DNA of 64,000 nt, taken from NCBI RefSeq assembly GCF_006094435.1, contig NZ_CP034783.1:833001-897000 (forward strand), given 5' to 3'. Position 1 is the stretch's first letter; every line of letters starts with the position of its first letter. The stretch comes from Pseudomonas sp. MPC6. Lineage in GTDB: Bacteria > Pseudomonadota > Gammaproteobacteria > Pseudomonadales > Pseudomonadaceae. The notes under the pieces were generated by a model. It was not told the DNA's origin, ran no database searches, and worked only from the letters and a program-made list of their open reading frames with translations. This document shows, in pieces, positions 33,871 to 42,433 of the stretch. Position numbers and translations under genes: made by a program.

Positions 33871-33970
33871 TGTAGGAGCGAGCTTGCTCGCGATGGACTT
33901 GAGAACGCTGCGGGGTGTCAGGCTTGCAGCGTTATCGTTGACGACCATCGCGAGCAAGCTCGCTCCTACA
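33871..33970. repeat. REPIN
   Basis: TGTAGGAGCGAGCTTGCTCG is mirrored by CGAGCAAGCTCGCTCCTACA at 33951-33970. It lies between convergent transporter genes. Confidence 0.9.
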
Positions 33971-33986
33971 AGGGGGCGTCGGGGTA

Positions 33987-35348
33987 TCAGTCGATGACGG
34001 TAGGAATCTTGCGCGGTGCCATGAAGTACATCCAGATCAGCGCGATGAAGTACATCGCCGGAATCAGGGTGAACAGCACCGTGTAATTGTTGTTGGTAAC
34101 GGTCAGGATGTGGCCGACCAACTGGGTCATGAACATCCCGCCGATGGCGGCGCACATGCCGCCGAAACCGAACACCGTACTCATCATGTGCTTGGGCGTG
34201 TAGTCCATCACCAGGCTCCAGATGTTCGCCGTCCAGGCCTGGTGCGCACCGATGGCCAGGGAAATGGCGGCCACGGCAACCCACAGATTGCTCGAACCTG
34301 CCGCCATGACCACGCCGATGATGCAGCAGGCGAACAGGAACATGGACAGCAGTCGCGCCTTGATCGCGTTCATTCCGCGGCCGATCAGGAACGAGGACAG
34401 GATCCCGCCGCCGACGCTGCCGAAGTCGGCCGTCAGGTAGATGATGATCAGCGGAATACCCATCTGGGTCACGTTGATCCCGAGGTTGTATTGCTGATTG
34501 AGGAACGGTGGCAGCCAGTAGAGGTAGAACCAGAACACCGGCGCGGTCAGCGAGTAGGCGAGGGCGAAGGCCCAGGTGCCACGCATGCGCAGGATTGTCG
34601 AGAACGGCACGCGGGTCTGCTCCGGTTCGACTTCGTTCTGGATGTAGTCCAGTTCCGATTGTTTAACGCTTGGGTGATCCTCCGGGTTGAAGTACTTCAA
34701 GCCCCAGAACAGCAACCAGATCCCGCCCAGTGACGCCATACACAGGAACGCGGCCTGCCAGCCCCACACGTGGAGGATCAGCGGCAGCAGCATCGGCGTG
34801 AACATCGCACCGACGTTGGTGCCGGCATTGAAGATGCCGGTGGCCACGGCACGTTCACCGGCCGGGAACCACAACCGCGTGGTTTTCACGCAGGCCGGGT
34901 AGTTGGCGGCTTCGGTCAGGCCCAGGATGAAGCGGCAGACCATGAAACCGACCGCCGATGTGGCCAGGCCGTGGGCACCCGTGGCCAGGCTCCAGAGCAA
35001 TACCGCGCAGAAGAACACGCGTTTCACGCCGACCCGGTCGATCAACCGGCCTTGCAGCACGAAGCCGATGGCGTAGCCGACCTGGAACCAGAAGTTGATG
35101 TTGGCGTAGTCCATCGCCGTCCAGCTCATTTCCTTGGCCAGGATCGGCTGCATCACGCCCAGTGCGGCGCGGTCGATGTAGTTCAGGGTGGTGGCGAAAA
35201 ACACCAGCGCCAGCATGCCCCAACGGGTTTTGCCGACCGCCATGGCGCCGCGGATCTTGTCGCCGATGCCGCCGGCGGTACCGATGGCCGGAGCCATGCG
35301 TGAACTCTGAGAAGGAATCATCTGTGCCATCCGTTCAATGACTGACAA
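33987..35348 (-). CDS. MFS transporter, ACS family (organic / hydroaromatic acid importer)
   Basis: A 453-residue major facilitator with 12 helices. WGMLALVFFATTLNYIDRAA is the typical first helix of the anion:cation symporter group (hexuronate, glucarate, shikimate-type substrates). AANYPACVKTTRLWFPAGER is the usual loop between helices 4 and 5. It is divergent from quiC1 and therefore most likely imports quinate, shikimate or 3-dehydroshikimate. Two internal in-frame Met codons near the N-terminus are alternative starts. Confidence 0.83.
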   Translation of the reverse strand: MSVIERMAQMIPSQSSRMAPAIGTAGGIGDKIRGAMAVGKTRWGMLALVFFATTLNYIDRAALGVMQPILAKEMSWTAMDYANINFWFQVGYAIGFVLQGRLIDRVGVKRVFFCAVLLWSLATGAHGLATSAVGFMVCRFILGLTEAANYPACVKTTRLWFPAGERAVATGIFNAGTNVGAMFTPMLLPLILHVWGWQAAFLCMASLGGIWLLFWGLKYFNPEDHPSVKQSELDYIQNEVEPEQTRVPFSTILRMRGTWAFALAYSLTAPVFWFYLYWLPPFLNQQYNLGINVTQMGIPLIIIYLTADFGSVGGGILSSFLIGRGMNAIKARLLSMFLFACCIIGVVMAAGSSNLWVAVAAISLAIGAHQAWTANIWSLVMDYTPKHMMSTVFGFGGMCAAIGGMFMTQLVGHILTVTNNNYTVLFTLIPAMYFIALIWMYFMAPRKIPTVID

Positions 35349-35771
35349 GCGAAGCTCGTCGGGACTTCAAGGGCGCGTGATCAATCGGTGGCGATAGACG
35401 CGGGGCGATTGATCGGCTGCGGTGCTTTGGTCTTTTGACGAAAGCGCGTTATTCAGCGAGCGGCACGTTTCGGCCTGAGGCACGAGACGTTCGGATGGAC
35501 GCCAGGCAGGGCGTGTGGGAATTCGAGCGAGGGGGCAAGGCGTTGAATGAGTGCATGAGCGTATACCCGTTTTTTGAAATTTTTATGTGGTGTTCAGGGT
35601 CTTTTGATTACTGAGACCGGGTTCATGCCCGGACTCGATGTGATGCCGATGTTGCGCATTGGGCAAAAAATCGTCAATTCGCTAATAGCCATTGTGTTCG
35701 ATAATCGCACGCAATACTAACTGGGTAGTACACTTTAAATTGCTGTGTGGGATCGTGCAGCCAATAATTCA
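35349..35771. other. MFS / quiC1 divergent control region
   Basis: No coding frame is convincing. AT-richer sequence around 35560-35710 should hold the promoters. A small palindrome CCGGG-TTCATG-CCCGG lies at 35617-35632. The regulator site cannot be placed with confidence. Confidence 0.4.
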
Positions 35772-35841
35772 CTGTAGGAGCCCGGCTTGCCGGCGATGGC
35801 GGCCGAACGATCGCCATCGCCGGCAAGCCGGGCTCCTACAG
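35772..35841. repeat. REPIN with 30-bp perfect arms
   Basis: Arms 35772-35801 and 35812-35841 are exact complements around 10 bases. The arm is the GGAGCCCGGCTTGCCGGC class. It sits 51 bases before quiC1, inside the expected leader. Confidence 0.92.
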
Positions 35842-35892
35842 AAAGCGAGTGATGCCTCTAACAAAATAGTCTCCACCACCGGGAGTCGAAAT

Positions 35893-37794
35893 ATGCAGCG
35901 TTCCATTGCCACCGTGTCCTTGAGCGGTACCCTGCCGGAAAAACTCGAAGCCATTGCCGCCGCCGGTTTTGATGGTGTGGAGATTTTCGAGAACGACCTT
36001 CTCTACTACGACGGGAGCCCGCGGGAAATCAGGCAGATGTGCGCCGATCTGGGGATCGCCATCACCCTGTTTCAACCCTTCCGGGACTTCGAAGGCTGCC
36101 GCCGCGACCGTCTGCCACGTAACCTGGAACGGGCCGAGCGCAAGTTCGACCTGATGCAGGAGCTGGGTACCGACCTGGTGCTGGTGTGCAGCAACGCCTC
36201 GGCCGACGCCATCGGTGATGAGCAGATTCTCGTCGACGACTTGCGCCTGCTGGCTGAACACGCGGGCGCCCGTGGCCTGCGGATCGGTTACGAAGCGTTG
36301 GCCTGGGGCCGGCATGTGAACACTTGGCAACAAGTGTGGAACATCGTCCGTCAGGCGGATCACCCGAATCTGGGTGTGTTGCTGGACAGCTTTCACACGC
36401 TGTCGCTCAAAGGCGATCCGAGCGCCATCGCCGACATTCCCGGCGACAAGATTTTCTTTGTGCAAATGGCCGACGCACCGATCCTGGCCATGGATGTGCT
36501 GGAGTGGAGCCGGCATTTCCGGTGTTTCCCGGGCCAGGGCGAATTCGATTTGCCGGGCTTCCTCGCACCGATCATCAAGAGTGGCTACACCGGGCCGTTG
36601 TCGCTGGAGATCTTCAACGATGGTTTTCGTGCGGCACCGCCCCGGGCCAACGCCGCCGACGGTCTGCGTTCCTTGCTGTACCTGGAGGAGAAAACCCGCG
36701 AGCGTCTGGCGCAGGAAGCCAACCCCCCGGCCAATCTCGATATCCTGTTCGAGACACCCGAGGCCAGCCAATACAACGGCATCGAATTTCTCGAGTTCGC
36801 CGTGGACGAAAGCCTTGGCGCCAAGCTATGCCATTGGCTGGAGCGACTCGGTTTCGTCAAGGCCGGGCAACACCGCTCCAAGAGTGTGAGCCTGATGCGC
36901 CAGGGTGATATCAACCTGATCCTCAACTCCGAGCCTTATTCGTTCGCCCACAGCTTCTTTGAAGCGCATGGACCCTCGCTGTGCGCCACCGCGGTGCGCG
37001 TCAAGGACAGCGCCAGCGCGTTGGCCCGGGCCGTGGCCTACAAAGGTCAGCCGTATCGCGGACTGGTCGGCCCCAATGAACTGGAGCTGGCCGCCGTCCG
37101 CGCGCCGGACGGGAGTCTGATTTATCTGGTAGACCAGGATGCCGACGTTTATGGCACCGATTTCAATCTGCAGCCAACAGCCGTGGCCAGTGGCGGTCTC
37201 AAGCGCATCGACCACATGGCCATGGCGTTGCCGGCCGACAGCCTCGACAGTTGGGTGCTGTTCTACAAGAGCCTGCTGGATTTCGAAGCGGATGATGAAG
37301 TGGTGCTGCCCGACCCGTATGGCCTGGTGAAGAGCCGGGCGTTGCGCAGCCGCTGCAGCTCGATCCGCTTGCCGCTGAATATTTCCGAGAACCGCAATAC
37401 CGCGATTTCACACGCGCTGTCGAGTTATCGCGGCTCGGGCGTGCATCACATCGCTTTTGATTGCGACGATATCTTTGCCGAGGTCAGTCGTGCGAAGGAG
37501 GCAGGCGTACCGCTGCTGGATATCCCGCTCAATTATTACGATGACCTGGCGGCGCGCTTCGATTTCGACGACGAGTTCCTCAGCGAGCTGGCGTATTACA
37601 ACGTGCTTTACGATCGCGATGCCCAGGGCGGTGAGCTGTTCCATGTGTACACCGAACCGTTTGAAGGACGGTTCTTCTTTGAAATCATCCAGCGCAAGAA
37701 TGGCTACGCCGGTTACGGTGCGGCCAACGTGGCGGTGCGGCTGGCAGCCATGGCCAAGTCGCGCAGTGGTGCCATCCGTCAGGCAAAGTTGTAG
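35893..37794 (+). CDS. quiC1: 3-dehydroshikimate dehydratase fused to an HPPD-like domain
   Basis: A 633-residue two-domain protein. The N-terminal TIM barrel (about 1-275) matches bacterial 3-dehydroshikimate dehydratases (GFDGVEIFENDLLYYDGSP; GLRIGYEALAWGRHVN; LDSFHTLSLKGDPS; LSLEIFNDGF). The C-terminal half (about 290-630) is a vicinal-oxygen-chelate region like 4-hydroxyphenylpyruvate dioxygenase (IDHMAMALP, VHHIAFDCDD, RFFFEIIQRKNGY). This architecture is known for QuiC1 of P. putida, where only the first domain gives protocatechuate. The start at 35893 is the first that fits the barrel; upstream codons run through the REPIN. Confidence 0.92.
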   Translation: MQRSIATVSLSGTLPEKLEAIAAAGFDGVEIFENDLLYYDGSPREIRQMCADLGIAITLFQPFRDFEGCRRDRLPRNLERAERKFDLMQELGTDLVLVCSNASADAIGDEQILVDDLRLLAEHAGARGLRIGYEALAWGRHVNTWQQVWNIVRQADHPNLGVLLDSFHTLSLKGDPSAIADIPGDKIFFVQMADAPILAMDVLEWSRHFRCFPGQGEFDLPGFLAPIIKSGYTGPLSLEIFNDGFRAAPPRANAADGLRSLLYLEEKTRERLAQEANPPANLDILFETPEASQYNGIEFLEFAVDESLGAKLCHWLERLGFVKAGQHRSKSVSLMRQGDINLILNSEPYSFAHSFFEAHGPSLCATAVRVKDSASALARAVAYKGQPYRGLVGPNELELAAVRAPDGSLIYLVDQDADVYGTDFNLQPTAVASGGLKRIDHMAMALPADSLDSWVLFYKSLLDFEADDEVVLPDPYGLVKSRALRSRCSSIRLPLNISENRNTAISHALSSYRGSGVHHIAFDCDDIFAEVSRAKEAGVPLLDIPLNYYDDLAARFDFDDEFLSELAYYNVLYDRDAQGGELFHVYTEPFEGRFFFEIIQRKNGYAGYGAANVAVRLAAMAKSRSGAIRQAKL

Positions 37795-37896
37795 GAAATT
37801 CGTAAACTTGCGGTTAAACCGCTGCCGCGCGGCTTCCTTCACTGTGCGGCGCGGCCCATAATCGCCAGCCTGTGCAGTGATGGCCGTGAGCCCGCA

Positions 37897-38574
37897 ATGA
37901 CAATAACTTCAGAACTCTCAGCAGCGCCCGACGAACCAATTGCAGAGCCTCGCAAGAGTCGCAAGAACAACCCGGAAAAGACCCGCGAGAACATTCTGCA
38001 AGAAGCCATTGCAGAGTTCGTCCAGCAGGGGCTTTCCGGCGCTCGCGTCGATGCGATCGCCGAGCGTATCCACACCTCCAAGCGCATGATCTATTACTAC
38101 TTCGGCAGTAAGGAACAGCTCTACGTCGAGGTGTTGGAGAAACTCTACGGCGATATCCGCAGCACCGAAAGCCGTCTGCACCTGGCTGAACTGGCGCCGG
38201 TGGAGGCGATTCGGCGGCTGGTCGAGTTCACTTTCGATCACCATGACCGCAACGTCGATTTCGTGCGTATCGTCTGCATCGAGAACATTCACAACGCCGA
38301 CTATGTGAAGCGCTCCGATGCGATCAAGGCGATGAACAACACCATCCTCGACTCACTGGGCGAGATCTTGCGTCGCGGGGCCGAGGAAGGCGTGTTCCGT
38401 GCAGGGCTCGAGCCGTTGGATGTGCATTTGCTGATCAGTTCGTTCTGCTTCTATCGCGTATCGAACCGCCATACCTTCGGTGAGATTTTTCAGATCGACT
38501 TGCCGGACGAAAACATCAAGCAGCGTCATCGGGAGATGATCTGCGAGTCGGTTTTGAGATATCTGCAGGCCTGA
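37897..38574 (+). CDS. TetR-family regulator of the quinate/shikimate genes
   Basis: A 225-residue TetR-type regulator. The helix-turn-helix region runs from TRENILQEAIAEFVQQGLSG to VDAIAERIHTSKRMIYYYFG (about residues 29-71), and the ligand domain resembles the TetR_C_33-like group. It follows quiC1 by 102 bases on the same strand and likely controls quiC1 and the divergent transporter. Confidence 0.83.
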   Translation: MTITSELSAAPDEPIAEPRKSRKNNPEKTRENILQEAIAEFVQQGLSGARVDAIAERIHTSKRMIYYYFGSKEQLYVEVLEKLYGDIRSTESRLHLAELAPVEAIRRLVEFTFDHHDRNVDFVRIVCIENIHNADYVKRSDAIKAMNNTILDSLGEILRRGAEEGVFRAGLEPLDVHLLISSFCFYRVSNRHTFGEIFQIDLPDENIKQRHREMICESVLRYLQA

Positions 38575-38576
38575 CG

Positions 38577-38661
38577 CCTTCGCGGGCAAGTCGGGTCGCC
38601 GCATCGCTCGCTCCTACAGGGGCAACATGGAACCTGTAGGAGCGAGGCTTGCCCGCGAAGC
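38577..38661. repeat. REPIN (GCGGGCAAG class), partly diverged
   Basis: CCTTCGCGGGCAAG at the left and CTTGCCCGCGAAG at the right flank a copy of CGCTCCTACAGG and CCTGTAGGAGCG. It separates the TetR gene from the convergent shikimate dehydrogenase gene. Confidence 0.8.
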
Positions 38662-38664
38662 TTT

Positions 38665-39519
38665 TTAGCCATTCATGCTCTGAAAATGCGCGAGCATCCG
38701 CTGCGCATCCGGCACGATGCCGCTGAACAGTTCAAACGCCTTCACCGCCTGAAACACCGCCATGTTGCCGCCATCCAGTGTCCGGCAACCCAAGGCGCGG
38801 GCGTTGCGCAGCAGTTCGGTTTCCAGCGGAAAATAAACGATCTCCGCCACCCACAGCGCACCTCGCATCATCTCTACAGGCACCGGCGTGCCCGGCAGTT
38901 TTTTCATGCCCATGGGCGTGGTGTTCACCAGGCCGTCGGCCTCGGCCAGGGTGCCCTGCAGATCATGCCCGGCGACCGCGCGGCCAGCGCCGAAGTGTTG
39001 ATTGAGGTTGTTCGCCAGCGACTGCGCGCGGCGGGTATCCACATCAAAAATGCTGAGCAGCTGTACGCCTTCGCTCAATAACGCATGGGCCACCGCTGCG
39101 CCTGCGCCCCCTGCGCCCATTTGCACCACGCGTTCAAGGGCTACGCCCTGCAGGCCACGGCGAAAACCTTCGGCAAAACCCAGGCAGTCGGTGTTGTGGC
39201 CAATACGTTTACCATCCTTGAGTACCACGGTGTTGACGGCGCCGATGCCGCGGGCTTCCGGCGACAGCTCGTCGAGCAGCGGGATGATGGTCTGTTTGCA
39301 CGGAAACGTGATGTTCAGACCGGTGAAGTTCATGCGCTCGGCTGCCAACAACAGGTCGGGCAAGGCACTGCTGTCGAGTTTCAGCGGCTCGAGATCGATC
39401 AGGCGATAGAGGTAGCGCACACCCTGGGCATCGCCTTCATGCTCGTGCAGTGCCGGGGTGCGGGAAGCCTGGATGCCGGCGCCGATCAGTCCGGCCAGTA
39501 CGGTAGTGTTCTGGTTCAT
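38665..39519 (-). CDS. aroE: Shikimate / quinate dehydrogenase (AroE family)
   Basis: A 284-residue AroE-type dehydrogenase. Visible are the substrate region NITFPCKQTIIPLLDELSPE with the catalytic lysine, the aspartate in GHNTDCLGF, and the Rossmann loop MGAGGAGAAVAHAL. It interconverts 3-dehydroshikimate and shikimate (or quinate and dehydroquinate). Its place next to AroQ and QuiC1 points to catabolism rather than aromatic amino acid synthesis. The start at MNQNTTVLAG is chosen; a much longer in-frame extension runs antisense-like through aroQ. The 5' end is 5 bases from the aroQ stop. Confidence 0.88.
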   Translation of the reverse strand: MNQNTTVLAGLIGAGIQASRTPALHEHEGDAQGVRYLYRLIDLEPLKLDSSALPDLLLAAERMNFTGLNITFPCKQTIIPLLDELSPEARGIGAVNTVVLKDGKRIGHNTDCLGFAEGFRRGLQGVALERVVQMGAGGAGAAVAHALLSEGVQLLSIFDVDTRRAQSLANNLNQHFGAGRAVAGHDLQGTLAEADGLVNTTPMGMKKLPGTPVPVEMMRGALWVAEIVYFPLETELLRNARALGCRTLDGGNMAVFQAVKAFELFSGIVPDAQRMLAHFQSMNG

Positions 39520-39524
39520 GGCGT

Positions 39525-39965
39525 TCACCCCTTCAAACGCAGGCTGAAATGTTCCAGCGCCAGGCGATAACCGTGGCTGCCGAAACCGGCCATGACTGCG
39601 GTGGCAATGGCTGAAACGAAGCTGTGGTGGCGGAATGGCTCGCGGGCATGGACGTTGGACAGGTGGACTTCGATCACCGGCAGCTCGCTGGCGACCAGGG
39701 CATCGCGGATCGCCACCGAGGTGTGGGTCCAGGCCGCCGGGTTGATGACGATTCCAGCGCAACGGCCGCGGGCGGCGTGAATCCAGTCCAGCAGTTCGCC
39801 TTCATGATTGGTCTGGCGAAACTCCACCGCCAGACCGAACTCTTCGGCGGCCCGTGCGCACAATGCCGAAACATCGGCCAGGGTTTCGTGACCGTATGTC
39901 GCCGGTTCACGGGTACCGAGCAGGTTCAGGTTGGGGCCGTTGAGCACCAGGACGATAGGGGGCAT
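39525..39965 (-). CDS. aroQ: Type II 3-dehydroquinate dehydratase
   Basis: A 146-residue type II enzyme that dehydrates 3-dehydroquinate to 3-dehydroshikimate. The hallmark opening is [20 protein letters not shown] (residues 6-25, with the catalytic Arg and Tyr); [29 protein letters not shown] and [14 protein letters not shown] follow, carrying the other active-site residues. It heads a two-gene unit with the shikimate dehydrogenase. A housekeeping copy probably exists elsewhere, making this the catabolic paralogue. Confidence 0.93.
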   Translation of the reverse strand: MPPIVLVLNGPNLNLLGTREPATYGHETLADVSALCARAAEEFGLAVEFRQTNHEGELLDWIHAARGRCAGIVINPAAWTHTSVAIRDALVASELPVIEVHLSNVHAREPFRHHSFVSAIATAVMAGFGSHGYRLALEHFSLRLKG

Positions 39966-39971
39966 CGCTTG

Positions 39972-40020
39972 TCTCCACTTATTATTTTTGGAATCGGCCG
40001 AGGGTTCCGGCCTGTGGAGA
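39972..40020 (-). promoter_or_regulatory. Inverted repeat around the aroQ ribosome site
   Basis: TCTCCAC (39972-39978) and GTGGAGA (40014-40020) are exact complements. The first is the ribosome site of aroQ on the minus strand, so an mRNA that includes both could mask it. An inner GGAA/TTCC pair (39990-39993, 40005-40008) may instead mark a protein operator. Confidence 0.35.
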
Positions 40021-40139
40021 TAAAATGTACTGAATGGTTAATTTGGTCAATTGCAGAGACAGCGACTGCGGTTTTTGTGTGCGGTGATCGAACATTGGAA
40101 AGATCGTGGGGTGTTCGGGATTGAAGTCTGGCGCAAAAC

Positions 40140-40230
40140 CTGTAGGAGCTGGCTTGCCAGCGAAAGCGGTGGGTCAGTCAACATATTTATCGCTGAACGG
40201 ACGCCTTCGCTGGCAAGCCAGCTCCTACAG
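40140..40230. repeat. REPIN (GGAGCTGGCTTGCCAGC class)
   Basis: CTGTAGGAGCTGGCTTGCCA is mirrored by its complement ending at 40230. Confidence 0.9.
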
Positions 40231-40274
40231 GAGAACGCATTCCAAATGTGGAGCTGCCGCAGGCTGCGACCTTT

Positions 40275-41186
40275 TCAGCGCGGAAGATGCTCGACCAGAA
40301 AATCGATGAAAGCCCTCAATCGCAGCGGCACATGACGACTTTGCGGATAAAGCAGGGTGAATGGGCGCGAACGTCCGCCATAAGGCTTGAGCACTTCCAC
40401 CAGCGAACCCTCGGCCAATTCGTTTTCGACGATGAAGCGATAAGTCTGAAACAGCCCCGCCCCATGTTTGGCCAGGGTCACGCCTCCGAGCACGTCGTCG
40501 GAACAACTGAGGCTGCCTTCGGCAAGCATCTCGCGCTGCACGCCATTGTCGTTGAACAACCAGGCAATGCGCCGGCCGCTGCTGGGCAGTTCGTACTGAA
40601 TGCATTCATGCTGCGCAAGGTCGTCCAGGGTTTGCGGAGTGCCGGTACGTTTCAGGTAGTCGGGACTGGCGATCATCACCAACGCTGCATCTTCCAGGTG
40701 CCTGGCGATGAGGCCGGAATCCGGAATCGCCCGTACGCGGATGGCCATGTCATAGCCTTCACCAACAAAATCGATATTGCGATTGCTGATGTGCGACTCG
40801 ACCTTCACCGCCGGAAAGCGCTCCCGAAACGCCGGCAGCAGCGGCAGGATGCGGTGATGGGCATACGTGGTGGGGATACTGATGCGCAAGGTGCCGGAAG
40901 GCTCCTGCTGCTGGCCCATGACCTCGCGCTGGGCCTCGACCAGTTGCGCCAGCGCCTGGCGACACTCTTCGTAGTACCGCCGGCCACTGTCGGTCAGTTT
41001 TACGCTGCGGGTGGTGCGTGCGAACAGCCGCACGCCCAGGCGTTCTTCCATGCGCGACACCGATCGGCTCACGGCTGCCGGCGTCACGCCGGCCACCAGC
41101 GCGGCAGCGGTGAAGCTACCGGCCTCGGCGGCCAGGCAAAACAGCTCGATGCTGCCCAGTTGAAGATCGTCGAATAGTCGCTGCAT
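40275..41186 (-). CDS. LysR-family transcriptional regulator
   Basis: A 303-residue LysR protein of the CrgA/AaeR-like group. The winged helix covers LGSIELFCLAAEAGSFTAAA to VKLTDSGRRYYEECRQ, and the effector domain has the phrase PSGTLRISIPTTYAHHRILP. It is in the same direction as, and downstream of, the trmA terminator. Its targets are not evident from context. Confidence 0.85.
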   Translation of the reverse strand: MQRLFDDLQLGSIELFCLAAEAGSFTAAALVAGVTPAAVSRSVSRMEERLGVRLFARTTRSVKLTDSGRRYYEECRQALAQLVEAQREVMGQQQEPSGTLRISIPTTYAHHRILPLLPAFRERFPAVKVESHISNRNIDFVGEGYDMAIRVRAIPDSGLIARHLEDAALVMIASPDYLKRTGTPQTLDDLAQHECIQYELPSSGRRIAWLFNDNGVQREMLAEGSLSCSDDVLGGVTLAKHGAGLFQTYRFIVENELAEGSLVEVLKPYGGRSRPFTLLYPQSRHVPLRLRAFIDFLVEHLPR

Positions 41187-41307
41187 GATTGATTACACCA
41201 GGGATCAAATGGAGTGGCTGATTCTGTATTTATCAAATTCCGCCACACAAATACAGGCGTCTCGACTGGCAGCCCGGCTCGGGCAAATCGGCACTTTGAG
41301 CGCCCAC

Positions 41308-41331
41308 AAAAAAGCCGTCGTGACGACGGCT
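41308..41331 (-). terminator. Intrinsic terminator of trmA
   Basis: On the minus strand AGCCGTCG-TCA-CGACGGCT is followed by a run of T. The 8-bp perfect stem begins 23 bases after the trmA stop. Confidence 0.88.
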
Positions 41332-41353
41332 GATTCGTAGGCGGCAACTGCGA

Positions 41354-42433
41354 TCAACGACGGGTCAACAACACCCCGGATTCCATGTGATGGGTCCACG
41401 GAAATTGATCGAACATCGCACAGCGAGTGATGCGATGGGTATCGTGCAGTTGGGCGATGTTGGCCGCCAGCGTTTGCGGATTGCAGGAAATGTACAGAAT
41501 GTTGTCAAAGCGCCGGGTCAGTTCGCAGGTGTCCGGATCCATGCCCGCGCGGGGCGGGTCGACGAAGACGCTACCGAACTCGTAGCTCTTCAGGTCGATG
41601 CCGTGCAGGCGACGGAACGGGCGCACTTCGTTCAACGCCTCGGTCAGCTCCTCGGCGGACAGGCGCACCAGGGTGACGTTATCCACCGCGTTATCGCTGA
41701 GATTGCTCAGTGCCGCATTGACCGAAGACTTGCTGATTTCGGTGGCCAGCACCTTACGCACACGAGTCGCGAGCGGCAGGGTGAAGTTGCCGTTGCCGCA
41801 ATACAGCTCCAGCAAATCGTCAGTTCGATCACCCAGCGCGTCATAAGCCCAGTTGAGCATCTTCTGGTTCACCGTGCCGTTGGGCTGGGTAAACGCACCT
41901 TCCGGCTGGCGGTAGCTGAACGTGCGGCCACCGACCTCCAGTTTCTCGATCACGTAATCATGACCGATGACTTCGCGCTTGCCCTTGGAGCGGCCGATAA
42001 CGCTGACATTCAGCTCGGCTGCCAGTTTCGAGGCGGCTGCGTGCCAATGCTCGTCCAGCGGACGGTGGTAGCACAGCGTGATCATTGCATCGCCGGCCAG
42101 GGTGGTCAGGAACTCCACCTGGAACAGCTTGTGACTCAGCGCCGTACTGCCTTGCCAGGCCGCTTTGAGCTGCGGCATCAACTGATTGATGCGCAGGCTG
42201 GCGATCGGAAATTCTTCGATCAGGATCGGCGTGCGTTTGTCTTCCTGGGAAAACATTGCGTAATGGCGCTCGCCGCCTTCGCGCCACAGGCGAAATTCTG
42301 CGCGCAGGCGAAAGTTCTGCAGCGGCGAGTCGAACACGGCAGGTTCTGGCGCATCGAACGGGGCCAGGAGATCACGCAGGCGCATGACCTTTTCTTCGAG
42401 CTGAACGGCGTAAGCCTGGGTATCAAAAGTCAT
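41354..42433 (-). CDS. trmA: tRNA (uracil-54, C5) methyltransferase
   Basis: A 359-residue SAM-dependent enzyme making ribothymidine at tRNA position 54. Visible are the SAM loop [14 protein letters not shown], the motif VDPPRAGMD and the cysteine nucleophile in [13 protein letters not shown]. Its start overlaps the stop of the purine permease gene (ATGA), so translation is coupled. The start at MTFDTQAY is the family start. Confidence 0.94.
   Translation of the reverse strand: MTFDTQAYAVQLEEKVMRLRDLLAPFDAPEPAVFDSPLQNFRLRAEFRLWREGGERHYAMFSQEDKRTPILIEEFPIASLRINQLMPQLKAAWQGSTALSHKLFQVEFLTTLAGDAMITLCYHRPLDEHWHAAASKLAAELNVSVIGRSKGKREVIGHDYVIEKLEVGGRTFSYRQPEGAFTQPNGTVNQKMLNWAYDALGDRTDDLLELYCGNGNFTLPLATRVRKVLATEISKSSVNAALSNLSDNAVDNVTLVRLSAEELTEALNEVRPFRRLHGIDLKSYEFGSVFVDPPRAGMDPDTCELTRRFDNILYISCNPQTLAANIAQLHDTHRITRCAMFDQFPWTHHMESGVLLTRR

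Noticed and set aside
35692..35892. Upstream extension of QuiC1 by 67 residues
   Set aside because: It reads through the 30-bp REPIN arms; no related protein is expected to carry REP-coded sequence.
38665..39762. 365-residue form of shikimate dehydrogenase
   Set aside because: The extra 81 residues run through aroQ in another frame; the family start is at 39519.
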